Origin: WYEN01 sp049976205 | GTDB lineage: Archaea > Thermoproteota > Thermoprotei_A > Sulfolobales > AG1 | Length of the DNA stretch: 23,245 nucleotides | Reading direction: 5' to 3' | NCBI GenBank assembly: GCA_049976205.1 | Contig: JBMFIR010000024.1 | Span: 1 to 23,245 of the forward strand | Part shown: positions 1-8,227 of the stretch, in pieces | Position numbering within the stretch: position 1 is the first letter of the stretch | How the letters are laid out: each line of letters begins with the position of its first letter | Translations under genes and position numbers: made by a program | The notes under the pieces: generated by a model | The model's input: the letters and a program-made list of their open reading frames with translations, nothing else | What the model was told of the DNA's origin: nothing | Databases searched by the model: none

Positions 1-258
1 ATCAATTTATTCTCAGAGGACCCACTAGTTGTTGGGGAAGTCACGATCAGAGTTGATAGCGTTGAAGAAGCTAAGGAAGAGATCAACAAACTCCTAAGAA
101 GAATAGATATTGCGAGAAATATCTATAGGAAAGAGCCTGTACTAAAGATACTTGCAGTAAGTAGAGCATCTCCAGAGGCCTCTAAACTATTAAGAGAACT
201 TGCGAGAGAAAATAATATAAGATTAATACTGAGAGAAGAAGTAGAAGAATATCTCTAA
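1..258 (+). CDS. C-terminal part of a DUF3782-like (PD-(D/E)XK nuclease-like) archaeal protein, 5' truncated
   Basis: Frame 1 is open from the first base to TAA at 256-258, giving 85 residues of a protein that starts outside the window. The visible part begins with a hydrophobic strand (VVGEVTIRV), then a helical, charged stretch (SVEEAKEEINKLLRRI), a second strand (LKILAVSRASPEA) and a last helix-strand unit (ENNIRLILREEVEEYL). This order resembles the C-terminal core of archaeal coiled-coil proteins annotated DUF3782, which carry a restriction-endonuclease-like fold; the 'VVGEVT' strand would be the usual E-x-K strand, although no lysine follows here. The assignment is from memory of the family pattern. 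Catalytic activity cannot be judged because the N-terminal half is missing. Confidence 0.5.
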   Translation: MNLFSEDPLVVGEVTIRVDSVEEAKEEINKLLRRIDIARNIYRKEPVLKILAVSRASPEASKLLRELARENNIRLILREEVEEYL

Positions 259-409
259 GCGTAGAAATTAGCATGGACTAATTCTCATAAATCATCGCAT
301 TAATTGTGTTAGTATTATTCCATGGATCTTAATTATGTAGATATGATGACTAAGATGAGATTAGTTAGGGTATTAAGAATCAGGATTGGGAGAATAAGAG
401 ATCTTATAT

Positions 410-816
410 ATGGCAGTAAGAATAAAGCTAAAAACAATAGGAGGAGAGAAAATTCTTGAGACTATAGCCTCTTGTGTGTAGTGGTTATGAGGCTGATACA
501 CAGCAACTACTATAATTATTTAATTAGCTAGAGAACTGAGTTCGTAGCCTTCTTTCCCAACCAATGCTCTGGAGAGATTATTTGAGACAGCTGGTGAACC
601 TCTTAAAGTACAAGTTTTTAGGAATGTCACGACTGTGAAGATACTAGGTTGGGATATTGATTCGAGAGAAGTCTCTGTTGACACAGTTATTTCGTATTAA
701 ATGATGAGGTTTCAATAAGTGATCAATTAATAGGGTGTCTTGAGATATCTATGGAGGATTTCGCAGAGGGTTTATGGAGATTTCGTTGGGAACCTAAAGA
801 TAAAGTGAAAAAGTGA
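410..816 (+). pseudogene. Decayed small archaeal protein gene (possible retropepsin-like fold), several frameshifts and one nonsense codon
   Basis: ATG at 410 opens MAVRIKLKTIGGEKILETIA in frame 2. Around 470-480 the reading moves to frame 3 (SGYEADTQQLL), and by 524 it returns to frame 2 (LARELSS), where TAG at 545-547 interrupts it. Frame 2 continues through NALERLFETAGEPLKVQVF to about 694. A last shift to frame 1 near 697-700 gives LNDEVSISDQLIGCLEIS and ends with GLWRFRWEPKDKVKK and TGA at 814-816. The joined product of about 135 residues is coherent. It resembles a small crenarchaeal family that I remember as starting 'M-V-R-I-x-L', carrying an 'SG-E' motif and ending 'GLWRF'. That family may have an aspartic-protease-like fold; this last point is inference. 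Confidence 0.65.
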
Positions 817-898
817 GAGAAAATATGCCTATCATTAAGACCCCGGATCTTATATAGATAAATTGATTTAGTAGATTCAAATATACTAGTTAACAGAG

Positions 899-924
899 GA
901 GAATATTAAGAAACAAATATTCTC
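899..924. repeat. Perfect 9-bp inverted repeat with 8-base loop
   Basis: GAGAATATT at 899-907 is the exact reverse complement of AATATTCTC at 916-924, with an 8-base loop. It lies between the decayed gene ending at 816 and the 3' end of the minus-strand transporter at 976. A run of T follows at about 954-961 on the plus strand. It could be a 3'-end RNA structure for either transcript. Its role is unknown. Confidence 0.4.
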
Positions 925-975
925 AATTAAATTAGTTTTATATATGATCTCCAGTTTTTTTGTTGTTTGGTGAGT

Positions 976-2295
976 CTAGTAGGCTACCCAAATCATGTAG
1001 CTTATTAGATAACATATCCCTAAGGAAACTAGTGTGTACAGTACTGTCACTCTATAGATTCCTTTTGGAAGTATTTTTCTCCCAAGATCTTTCTCAATTA
1101 ATCTGAATGCTACGTACAGTGCTGGTGCTCCAGCTGCTGTGAAGTTGCTTCCTAGAGTGCCTGCCCATAGAAGAGCCCAATTAAATGGCCATGGATTATG
1201 TAGTGAGCCGTTGTCGTAGAGTAGCTTTAATGTTTTTAGCATCACGAGTATATATGCGTCGTGCTCAACTACTGACGATATTGCTGCAGACACCCAGTAA
1301 ATTAATGTGTATCCCAGTGAAATTGTTGCGGTAGCTGGTGCGAGTGCCCCAGCTATAATGTCGAGAACTCCTGTTTTCTCGAGGGATCCGACTAATATGA
1401 ATAATGTTATGTAGAAGAGTATTGCGTTTAGATCTATTCCTTCATCAACTACTTTCTCAAAGCTTGTTTTTCTAAGCGAAACTAAAATTACTGCTGTTAC
1501 TGAGGCTACGAGTAGTGGGAATACACCGAGTCTGATATTGTAGCCTACTAAATCACTTATTGTTTTCCTAAGACTCATTAAAGCAATAATAGTGAGAAAA
1601 GATATTAACGCGATTATCACATAGATCTTATCTACTCTTGATATGCTCTCCTCCATAAATCTCTCTCTGGGCAGAGTCTTACCAGTCTCTCTAAGCAAGA
1701 TCTTGGAGACAATAATTAGTGTCGGTATGAATGTTAAGGAGAGCACTATAAATGATGAGGGTCTATTCATCATCCAGATGAAGTCAGGGAATTCTGCACC
1801 AAATACGACGTGAAGTAGTTGAGGGGGAAGATCTCCGAGTAAGAGTGCTGTACCCATGAAATTAGCTGATAGAGCAACCATGATCCCGCTTCTGACAGGA
1901 TCGAAGTCAAATTCCTTGGCTAATTTAAGGATCAGCGGAACAAATAAGAGAACAACCAAGACATTATCAACAAACATCGTCACTATACCAGCTAAGAAAT
2001 TCATTACAAAAACAATTCCAAAAACACTCTTAATATTCTGAGAGATTCTATGAACAATAAACTCCACAGCTCCTGAGTCGGTTAAGAAGAAACTAAGCAT
2101 CCACATACCCAATAAAATAGATATTATGTTCCAATCAACATAGTGATCAAATGCCTCATATAGATCCATTATACCTAGAATAAGAATTAGTGAAGCACCT
2201 ATTAGCCCTGCGTGAGACTCCTCTAATTTTCTAGAGACAATGAGAGAAATTGTTAAGACAAAAACTGTTATTGACAAGATCTGTAAGTAACTCAA
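976..2295 (-). CDS. ArsB/NhaD-type ion transporter (IT superfamily permease)
   Basis: This 439-residue protein is almost entirely hydrophobic, with roughly ten or more membrane segments, and acts in the cytoplasmic membrane. Two homologous halves are visible. The first carries 'MFVDNVLVVLLFVPL' and 'ALSANFMGTALLLGD'. The second carries 'SSVVEHDAYILVMLK' and 'GTLGSNFTAAGAPALYVA', a degenerate version of the GSN(A/F)T pore motif of ArsB, NhaD and citrate carriers. Length fits the family (about 420-450). The start is TTG at 2295, chosen because GAGGT lies four bases upstream and a TATA box sits at about 2340. The substrate (arsenite, sodium/proton or a carboxylate) cannot be read from sequence. 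No arsR or arsA neighbour is present, so I do not call it arsB. The next gene upstream on this strand is another IT-superfamily carrier, but a separate promoter and terminator lie between them. Confidence 0.8.
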   Translation of the reverse strand: MSYLQILSITVFVLTISLIVSRKLEESHAGLIGASLILILGIMDLYEAFDHYVDWNIISILLGMWMLSFFLTDSGAVEFIVHRISQNIKSVFGIVFVMNFLAGIVTMFVDNVLVVLLFVPLILKLAKEFDFDPVRSGIMVALSANFMGTALLLGDLPPQLLHVVFGAEFPDFIWMMNRPSSFIVLSLTFIPTLIIVSKILLRETGKTLPRERFMEESISRVDKIYVIIALISFLTIIALMSLRKTISDLVGYNIRLGVFPLLVASVTAVILVSLRKTSFEKVVDEGIDLNAILFYITLFILVGSLEKTGVLDIIAGALAPATATISLGYTLIYWVSAAISSVVEHDAYILVMLKTLKLLYDNGSLHNPWPFNWALLWAGTLGSNFTAAGAPALYVAFRLIEKDLGRKILPKGIYRVTVLYTLVSLGICYLISYMIWVAY

Positions 2296-2337
2296 CGAGA
2301 CCTCGATACACGACTCCGGATACTATTTAGAACAGAG

Positions 2338-2347
2338 ACTTATAAGA
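2338..2347 (-). promoter_or_regulatory. TATA box for the ArsB/NhaD-like gene
   Basis: On the minus strand CTTATAAG reads across 2338-2347. A transcript start about 25 bases downstream would fall near 2315-2318, leaving a short leader that contains the GAGGT Shine-Dalgarno core just before the TTG at 2295. Confidence 0.55.
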
Positions 2348-2480
2348 CTATCTAATTTTTTGAATAATGGTGTCATCTGTATACAATTTTGAGGGATTAT
2401 CATTTCATCTAAGATTAGCTCCGAGAAATTAGTGCGGTGGTCTCTGGATATATAAATGTTATTATTTATGTAAAATCATG

Positions 2481-2508
2481 TGAGTCTCAATTATAGGCAG
2501 GAGACTCA
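2481..2508. repeat. 8-bp inverted repeat between the two carrier genes
   Basis: TGAGTCTC at 2481-2488 pairs exactly with GAGACTCA at 2501-2508 across a 12-base loop. It lies just past the T-run that follows the DASS-family gene on the minus strand. It could stabilise that transcript's 3' end or be a protein-binding dyad. There is no direct evidence for either. Confidence 0.35.
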
Positions 2509-2515
2509 TCTGCGT

Positions 2516-2530
2516 TCAAAAAATCAAAAC
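2516..2530 (-). terminator. U-rich terminator after the DASS-family gene
   Basis: Read on the minus strand, the bases 18-32 past the TAA at 2548 are GTTTTGATTTTTTGAA. Such U-rich tracts without an obligatory hairpin are the usual archaeal termination signal. An inverted repeat follows at 2508-2481. Confidence 0.5.
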
Positions 2531-2547
2531 ATTCTTTGTGTCATTAA

Positions 2548-3972
2548 TCATTTTATTATACTAAGTATCCATGGTACTCCTATAATTATATATATTACAT
2601 AAAACAATATCCCAAATACAAACCCTAATCTCCAGAAGTCCTTCCCCCTCACATAACCGCTCCCGTAGTATATTGGTGCTGGTCCTGTAGCATAGGGTGT
2701 TAATACACCCATTATTCCCAATGTGTAGGCCAGTAGATATGCAGCGGTAATTGGTGGAACACCTAGATTGATCATTGACGTCAGAAAAATCGGGTACAGA
2801 GCAGTTGCGTGTGCTGTTAAGCTTGCGAATAGATAATGTATCCAGTAAAATATTGATATTATCATGACTACTGCTATGTTAGTACCCAACCAGCCTATGG
2901 TCGAGGAAATTATTTTTGCAACATAACTTATGAAACCCACTTTTGCTAGTCCATCAGCTAAAGTCACTAATGTTGCGAACCACACAAAGGTGTTCCACGC
3001 AGATTTGTGGCTTAGTATATCTTCCCATGAAACTATTTTTGTTATCAGCATCAGGGCTATGATTAGTAGTGCTACAGTGGTTGCATTTAAATAGTTTCCT
3101 CCAAAGATCCATAGTGCCAATGCCAATATGACCATGAGCAAGAAACTTATTTCTTTTATTGATACTGAGCCTAGCTTAATTAGTTCTTTAGAGGCCCATG
3201 TAGAAGCTTCTTCAGATATCTTTATCTCTGGAGGATAGATCTTGTACACAAGTATTGGAGTTAACATGAATAATAAGAAGCCTACTAGAGAGAAGCCTAT
3301 GAACCAGGTGGTCCAGTCCAGAGATACGTTAGCTGTTTTAGAAGCCAGTGTTGAGACTAAGACATTGGGGGCTAATCCTGTTAAGAACATGCTGCTAGTA
3401 ATACAAGTGGTGGCGAAAGCTACCCACATTATGTATGAACCTATTCTGCGCTCAGTATTGATTTCAGGTGAAGATCCGTAGAGAGGAGGTATATTAGATA
3501 TTATAGGATATATAGTACCTCCACTACGTGCAGTATTAGAAGGCATGAAAGGCGCCAAACCAAGATCCGCGAATGCAATAGCATAACCTAATCCAAGCGA
3601 TCTTTTGCCAATGTACTTGATGAGTAATAGAGCAATCCTCCTTCCTAAACCTGTTTTTGCATAGCCTAGCGACAAAAGAAATGCTGCGAAAATCAGCCAA
3701 ACAGTTGTGTCTGCAAAACCGGATAATCCCCACTTAATGGCATCTGTAGGACTGGTGTAGACTAGCCCGGAGATCATCGCTATAACGACACCGATCAAGC
3801 CAACCGCTGCAGCTGGTATAGGCTCCAATGCTACCCCAGCAATAACTGCCACAAATAATGCAAAATAAAGCCACGCTCTAGGATCTAATCCTTTAGGAAC
3901 AGGAATCAGAGCAATGACTAGACCAAGTGAAATTGGGATAATAACCTTTAGAATATATCTCGATGAAACCAT
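2548..3972 (-). CDS. DASS/SLC13-family anion (dicarboxylate or sulfate) symporter
   Basis: This is a 474-residue membrane protein of the divalent anion:Na+ symporter family (CitT/2-oxoglutarate-malate translocator branch). The first signature is 'PSNTARSGGTIYPII' with the SNT ion/substrate motif at residues 145-147. The second half carries 'SLTAHATALYPIF' and, near residue 425, 'TPYATGPAPIYYGSGYV', which is the paired substrate-site motif of this branch. Length fits the usual 460-490 residues, and about eleven to twelve hydrophobic segments are visible. The gene starts at ATG 3970-3972 behind a clear TATA box and ends in a U-rich tract. The family imports or exchanges dicarboxylates such as malate, succinate or 2-oxoglutarate. 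The exact substrate is not decidable here. Confidence 0.85.
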   Translation of the reverse strand: MVSSRYILKVIIPISLGLVIALIPVPKGLDPRAWLYFALFVAVIAGVALEPIPAAAVGLIGVVIAMISGLVYTSPTDAIKWGLSGFADTTVWLIFAAFLLSLGYAKTGLGRRIALLLIKYIGKRSLGLGYAIAFADLGLAPFMPSNTARSGGTIYPIISNIPPLYGSSPEINTERRIGSYIMWVAFATTCITSSMFLTGLAPNVLVSTLASKTANVSLDWTTWFIGFSLVGFLLFMLTPILVYKIYPPEIKISEEASTWASKELIKLGSVSIKEISFLLMVILALALWIFGGNYLNATTVALLIIALMLITKIVSWEDILSHKSAWNTFVWFATLVTLADGLAKVGFISYVAKIISSTIGWLGTNIAVVMIISIFYWIHYLFASLTAHATALYPIFLTSMINLGVPPITAAYLLAYTLGIMGVLTPYATGPAPIYYGSGYVRGKDFWRLGFVFGILFYVIYIIIGVPWILSIIK

Positions 3973-4292
3973 TATTTATACCCGATGTAACTATTTTAAA
4001 TAAGTTTATAAATTTTCCTGAAGGTACAAAATTATAAAATAAAATAAAAATTTAGTTGAATCAATTTAAATATATAATAATCCTGCTATAAGATCTATAA
4101 AGTGATGTATTAAGTGATCTACTAGAAAAAGCATTTTGTAAAGATAACAAGCTAAGCACACTTTTACTAGAAATAGATCTATAGATCTTTTTGAATAAAA
4201 TAATTAAAATTATATAACTAGATCTAGACGAGTGATAAAAATGATCTCTGATTACATATTAGTTTAAAAATAGATCAATTATTTTAAAACTT
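3973..4292. other. 320-base AT-rich intergenic region without a gene
   Basis: No open frame of note or RNA gene is visible on either strand. The region holds the promoter described at 4005-4018 and a perfect 14-base palindrome, AGATCTATAGATCT (4175-4188), followed by five T on the plus strand. Several further AGATCT hexamers occur, as they do throughout the window. The rest is low-complexity A/T sequence downstream of the broken acetamidase gene. Confidence 0.5.
4005..4018 (-). promoter_or_regulatory. BRE/TATA promoter of the DASS-family gene
   Basis: On the minus strand GGAAAA (BRE-like, 4013-4018) is followed by TTTATAAA (4005-4012). The predicted transcript start near 3984 would give a leader of only about 12 bases before the ATG at 3972, with no obvious Shine-Dalgarno site, so translation may be close to leaderless. 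Confidence 0.6.
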
Positions 4293-5607
4293 TTAATAAG
4301 GAAGTTTGTAATGTTTCACAGCTAAATCTGCTAATCCTAATCTCTCGAGGATTCTTATAGGAACTTGTAGTGAGACTTGAACAATACCTGGTAATCTGCC
4401 GATCTCAACAGCTCCTGATATCGTCACTCTATTCAGAACTTCTTCATAACTCATACCGAATAATTTAGAGGCTCTTTCAAATCCTCTCTTGGCCGCATCA
4501 TTGATTGTGGGTCCTGATCCTATTATTTGTATCGGTGCAACAGGCTCTGGCTCGATACCATATTTTCGTGCTAGGTTTTTGACAAGATCCCACTCATCTT
4601 TTCTCCAAGGCTTAGCCAGCGGAGGAAGATCTTCCTCTGGGGGAAGGAGAAGAGGTCCCTCTAATTTTAATCCTTTGATCACGCTAACCTTCACCGAGAC
4701 TTCTGCAGATATATCGGTTGTGTGTCCAGCCACTTCGCCGTCGCCCTGCATTGCATGTGCGTCTCCTGCGTAGATCCCTCCTCCCTCTAACCTTCACAGG
4801 AGCAATAAGTATCGCGTTTTTCCTAACAGAGTCAATGTCTAGGTGGCCATCAGTTAGATCTCTCTCATATTGTTCTCTAGTTATTCTGTAGGGATGTGGA
4901 GCATCTATTAAGAAGTAGCCGAAGTCCCCGGCATTATGTGAGTCTGGTATATCAACCGCTGGAACAGTACCTAATTGGCCGAGGAATGGTCTTATTCTAG
5001 AGGTCACACCCACTAGGTCTGCTTTGCCGGAGACTAGAATCGGTACTTGCTTGGATTTTTCGGGTAAAGCACTCCACTCCCATGCTCTCATAGCTATCTC
5101 ATGAGCAGTTCTTCTATCAACTGTTAACCCGATCGAGTAACTCTCGTCGAAAACCATTGTGTATCCATGGAGAAGTGTGAAGGGTGATGCAGGAGCTCCG
5201 CATTTCTTGCATCTGATATTCTCTATTCCCACAGATCCTTTCTCGAAAACATAGTCGGGCCAAGGCTCGCGGCAAACTGGACATCTCTTCGCAACATATG
5301 GGTCTCCTATATAGGCTCCCTCAACTGCTTTATCTACTCCTGATGCTGATGCCTTAGATCTTATCTTGATATCTTCTATGTATATAGCGACTGCATCACC
5401 GATCTCAGTCTTCTCAATAGCCACAGGCATATTAACTTCATGCCCTCCTCTCATCGTTGGAGTAATCATGGGACCTCAGCAACCAGGTGCCGTGATAAAC
5501 ACTATTCTGCCACCATCTGATACAGGACCAAGCATTTTTTAGTGAGGACCTATTATTCCATTAGTAAATTCATCATTATAGATAAGTGAATCGCTCAAAT
5601 TTACCAC
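4293..5607 (-). pseudogene. Broken acetamidase/formamidase-family gene (two nonsense codons, one frameshift)
   Basis: From GTG at 5607 the frame reads MVNLSDSLIYNDEFTNGIIG, then TAA at 5541-5539 (codon 23), KMLGPVSDGGRIVFITAPGC, then TGA at 5478-5476 (codon 44; relatives have Trp, TGG), and GPMITPTMRGGHEV. This is the N-terminal signature of the FmdA/AmdA family. Next come a four-cysteine cluster (CPVC ... CKKC) and 'DIPDSHNAGDFG'. A net one-base shift in a purine-rich run at about 4776-4787 breaks the frame; the new frame gives GGIYAGDAHAMQGDGEVAG, the family's metal/active-site region, and runs to TAA at 4293. An intact gene would give about 437 residues and hydrolyse short amides or formamide to ammonia and acid. 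A residual TATA (about 5633-5643) remains. A functional N-terminally restarted protein from ATG 5469 is unlikely because of the frameshift. Confidence 0.85.
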
Positions 5608-5659
5608 CGCAAAATATTAAATAAACAAAGTAATTATATTTAGAGATAGCTTCGCTTTT

Positions 5660-6973
5660 CTAAACGATTTTTATAACGAGTCTCTTTCTAAGGATCTTAT
5701 ATAATACAATCGATATTAGTGTTCTTCCATACATATCACTTATCTGTGTCGCCCAAGCACCAATTGCACCGTAGTAGTTAGCGAGGATTTGTGCTGGTAA
5801 AGCTCTTAGTAGCAGAACCGACGCCACACTAATTATCAATGGAACATATGTGCTACCCATTCCTCTGAAAGCTCCGTAGTAAGCTTGTGAGAGTCCTAAA
5901 CCAGGCTCTGATAATGCTGCAAGTATCAGATAAATAGCTACTAGATGCTGAATAACTAGATCCTTAGTGAATAATGAGCCTACGAAAGGCGCAATAGATA
6001 TGAGTATAATGGCTACAGCACTCATCCACAGAAGACTTATTTTCACACTCTGTTTAAGTAAATGATCTATTTTCTCGATCTGATCCCCGCCAACTGCTTG
6101 TCCGATCACAGCTGATGACGCGATCCCAATTGAGAAACTAGGCGTAATAATAATGGTCTCAATATTTACTCCAATGGAATGAGCGCTTAAGGCAACGGCG
6201 CCTCCTCTAGCCACGGCATTTACATATATGTTTTGACCAATACTAGAGACTAGTCTCTCTAGAGCCGCTGGAGAACCTATTAGCATTAGCTTAAGACTTC
6301 TGATACCAGGTAGGCTTATCACGGGCTTCACAGGAGATCTTAGAATTAAATATATGATTAGAGAAAAATATTGTGAAATTGTTATTGAGGAGCTGATCCA
6401 GAAGATCTGAGAGTAAGGATCCCCATGAATTAACTCAATAGATCTTGGCAATATGAGTAAGGAGATTATTATAGTAGTTATCGAGTATATAGCCGGGGGC
6501 CACGCTCTCCCAAATCCTCTGTAGACTGACGCTATAAGTGAATTAATAAATATGATAGGTATACCTATTATCCTAGGGATCATAAAGCTCCTCGCAACAT
6601 CCAAGGAACCCAATGCCCCACCAGATACGAGAATGAGATAGTTATCTAGGAATATGTAAGTGGTGACAGCCACAGGAATCGATAATGCTATTGAGAGAAT
6701 AAGTGATTCACCAAAGAATCTTGATGCTTCATCAAGTCTACCAGCACCATAGCTTTGAGCAATTGCAACTAGAGCACCAACGATAAAGATAGAGGCTATG
6801 CTATTAATAATCATAAGCAAATAACTAGCTAAACCAATGATACCAACGTAAACATCAGAGATTAAAGACACATATGATATAGCTATGATATTAAGAATAG
6901 AGTCAGTTAACATACTAACAGCTGTTGGTATAGCAATGGATAAAATTGATTCATTTGAAGATCCTTTACTCAA
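5660..6973 (-). CDS. MATE-family multidrug/toxin efflux protein
   Basis: This 437-residue protein has about twelve hydrophobic segments in two related halves, matching the length of MATE exporters, which expel drugs or toxic organic compounds using a Na+ or H+ gradient. Recognisable pieces are the N-terminal 'ILSIAIPTAVSML', the post-TM2 stretch 'ALVAIAQSYGAGRLDEASR' (the family's A-Q--GAG motif), 'VYRGFGRAWPPAIYS' in the first half, and 'AVIGQAVGGDQIEKIDHLL' with 'YYGAFRGMGSTYVPL' in the second half. The start is TTG at 6971-6973, preceded by AGGAAA and a TATA box at 7019-7026. It is read alone. The broken acetamidase gene lies downstream on the same strand. Confidence 0.88.
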   Translation of the reverse strand: MSKGSSNESILSIAIPTAVSMLTDSILNIIAISYVSLISDVYVGIIGLASYLLMIINSIASIFIVGALVAIAQSYGAGRLDEASRFFGESLILSIALSIPVAVTTYIFLDNYLILVSGGALGSLDVARSFMIPRIIGIPIIFINSLIASVYRGFGRAWPPAIYSITTIIISLLILPRSIELIHGDPYSQIFWISSSITISQYFSLIIYLILRSPVKPVISLPGIRSLKLMLIGSPAALERLVSSIGQNIYVNAVARGGAVALSAHSIGVNIETIIITPSFSIGIASSAVIGQAVGGDQIEKIDHLLKQSVKISLLWMSAVAIILISIAPFVGSLFTKDLVIQHLVAIYLILAALSEPGLGLSQAYYGAFRGMGSTYVPLIISVASVLLLRALPAQILANYYGAIGAWATQISDMYGRTLISIVLYKILRKRLVIKIV

Positions 6974-7018
6974 TAATATTTCCTAAAACATAGTATTATG
7001 TAGCAATCTTATAACGCC

Positions 7019-7026
7019 TTATATAG
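7019..7026 (-). promoter_or_regulatory. TATA box for the MATE gene
   Basis: CTATATAA reads on the minus strand at 7019-7026. A transcript start about 25 bases downstream (near 6997) leaves a leader of roughly 24 bases that includes the weak Shine-Dalgarno sequence AGGAAA ahead of the TTG start. Confidence 0.5.
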
Positions 7027-7148
7027 ACCCAGACACATTTTTTACAAAATAACTATTCACTCGAAGCCTCTTCGATTATCAATTCTGGTAATAAAGATCA
7101 CATTATTACGACTACGAGTAACTAATTAGTCTCAATAGAAAATTATTA

Positions 7149-7774
7149 ATGAATAAGGATGGTATCATGTATAGACTGGGTTCAGCAATTGAAGGATTTA
7201 ATCTCTGGAAAAAATCAATTAAGATAAGCATTGTCCTAAGCATATTCTGGGGAATAGGATTGATCATAGCAATTATTCAAGTATTTAAAGAATTATCGCT
7301 TTACCCACTCGGTGTCTGGTTAATAACCACATTAGTTTTTCTATATCCTGCACGGCTTCTGGCCAAGACTTTCGAGAAGTTGTATGAGGCATACTACGAG
7401 TATTTCTACTCAATAACCTCGACAATAATTAAGATCGCAATAATACTCTATATTATAATATCACCTACTGTGGGGTATTGGATGATGACAGTAAAACTAG
7501 ATCTCAATACTTTGCCAAGCACATTCTTCGGGATCAATGCAATAGGGTACTAATTAATTTAGTCATAGGCATATTTTGGGCGTATGTTTTCTGGAGACTG
7601 GCTGATGATACAGAAGCCAGCTTATTCAAAGCCGTCGCTGTTATAATAGTCGTTTCCTCAATACTGAATGCAAATGGGATCCTAGGCATAGTTGAATTAA
7701 TTATATTGTGGATGGCTATTAACGAAGCCATAAGAAAAACCGAGGAAAAGATCTATAGATTAGAAACTACTTAA
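7149..7774 (+). pseudogene. Frameshifted multi-pass membrane protein of unknown function
   Basis: Frame 7149-7553 encodes hydrophobic helices (IKISIVLSIFWGIGLIIAI; LGVWLITTLVFLY), an aromatic amphipathic stretch (EKLYEAYYEYFYS) and a third helix, and stops right after 'FFGINAIGY'. The next frame continues from about 7545 with LINLVIGIFWAYVFWRLADD, two more hydrophobic segments and a charged end (EAIRKTEEKIYRLETT), to TAA at 7772-7774. Joined, they give about 208 residues with around six membrane helices. In the second frame the upstream part (7478-7540, MDDDSKTRSQYF...) is hydrophilic and looks like an out-of-frame translation, so one broken gene seems more likely than two overlapping ones. 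The family is not recognised. A relative in worse state lies at 7930-8147. A real programmed or sequencing shift cannot be excluded. Confidence 0.55.
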
Positions 7775-7929
7775 CTCATTTAAGAAATTAATTATGCTCT
7801 TCCAAATCTTAATTGATTCATGCACCTAAACACTTCAATAATATAGAATGGATATTGAGTCTAGTGGAGAAGTCATTTACTAAATAGATCACTGATAGTG
7901 TTAGAAGGCCATAGTCCTTAGGGGGAAGT

Positions 7930-8147
7930 AATTGAGCTTGGAATTCTCATCAACTTTTTCTGGGGATAGGTCTCTTTTTTGGGGCTATTGAACTTTGTGA
8001 TCAGGATCATCAGTTACAGTAGGTATATGCCTCGGACTAATTTCATTAATCTCTCATCCCGCTTGATTGATTGCTAAAGCATTTAAAAAGATCTATGGTG
8101 TCTACTACGAGAATATTTACGAGGCAACATATATATTCTCTAAGTAA
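7930..8147 (+). pseudogene. Decayed paralogue of the membrane-protein gene at 7149-7774
   Basis: Frame 1 reads VIELGILINFFWG and is then shifted to IGLFFGAIEL. After an interrupted stretch, frame 3 from 8052 reads SHPA, a TGA codon (8064-8066), LIAKAFKKIYGVYYENIYEA and TYIFSK, with TAA at 8145-8147. These pieces line up in order with the first part of the upstream gene: 'VLSIFWGIGLIIAI' and 'YPARLLAKTFEKLYEAYYEY'. The TGA stands where the upstream copy has Arg. At least one frameshift and one stop are visible. No counterpart of the C-terminal half was found. The 5' limit is approximate; possible homologous bases extend back to about 7860. Confidence 0.6.
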
Positions 8148-8227
8148 TCTGTTCTCTTGATAAAAAATTCTATAATCTTACTTCGTGGTAAAAAGAAATT
8201 TTTCTCTAAGTATAATGTTCCCTCTGA

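Noticed and set aside
322..459. 45-codon plus-strand ORF (MDLNYVDMMTKM...) overlapping the start of the decayed gene at 410
   Set aside because: Arg/Lys-rich with no recognisable fold, and its 3' half is an out-of-frame reading of the better supported sequence from ATG 410.
4175..4191. 14-base palindrome plus T-run as an intrinsic terminator
   Set aside because: No plus-strand gene ends upstream of it, and archaea do not depend on hairpin terminators; reported only as part of the intergenic region.
4489..4773. 94-codon plus-strand ORF rich in Ser, Gly and Pro
   Set aside because: Antisense to the acetamidase reading frame, with composition expected of a mirror of that gene.
5476..5478. TGA read as selenocysteine or Trp in the acetamidase gene
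   Set aside because: A TAA stop and a frameshift also break the gene, TGG encodes Trp elsewhere in the window, and no SECIS-like structure is apparent; decay is simpler.
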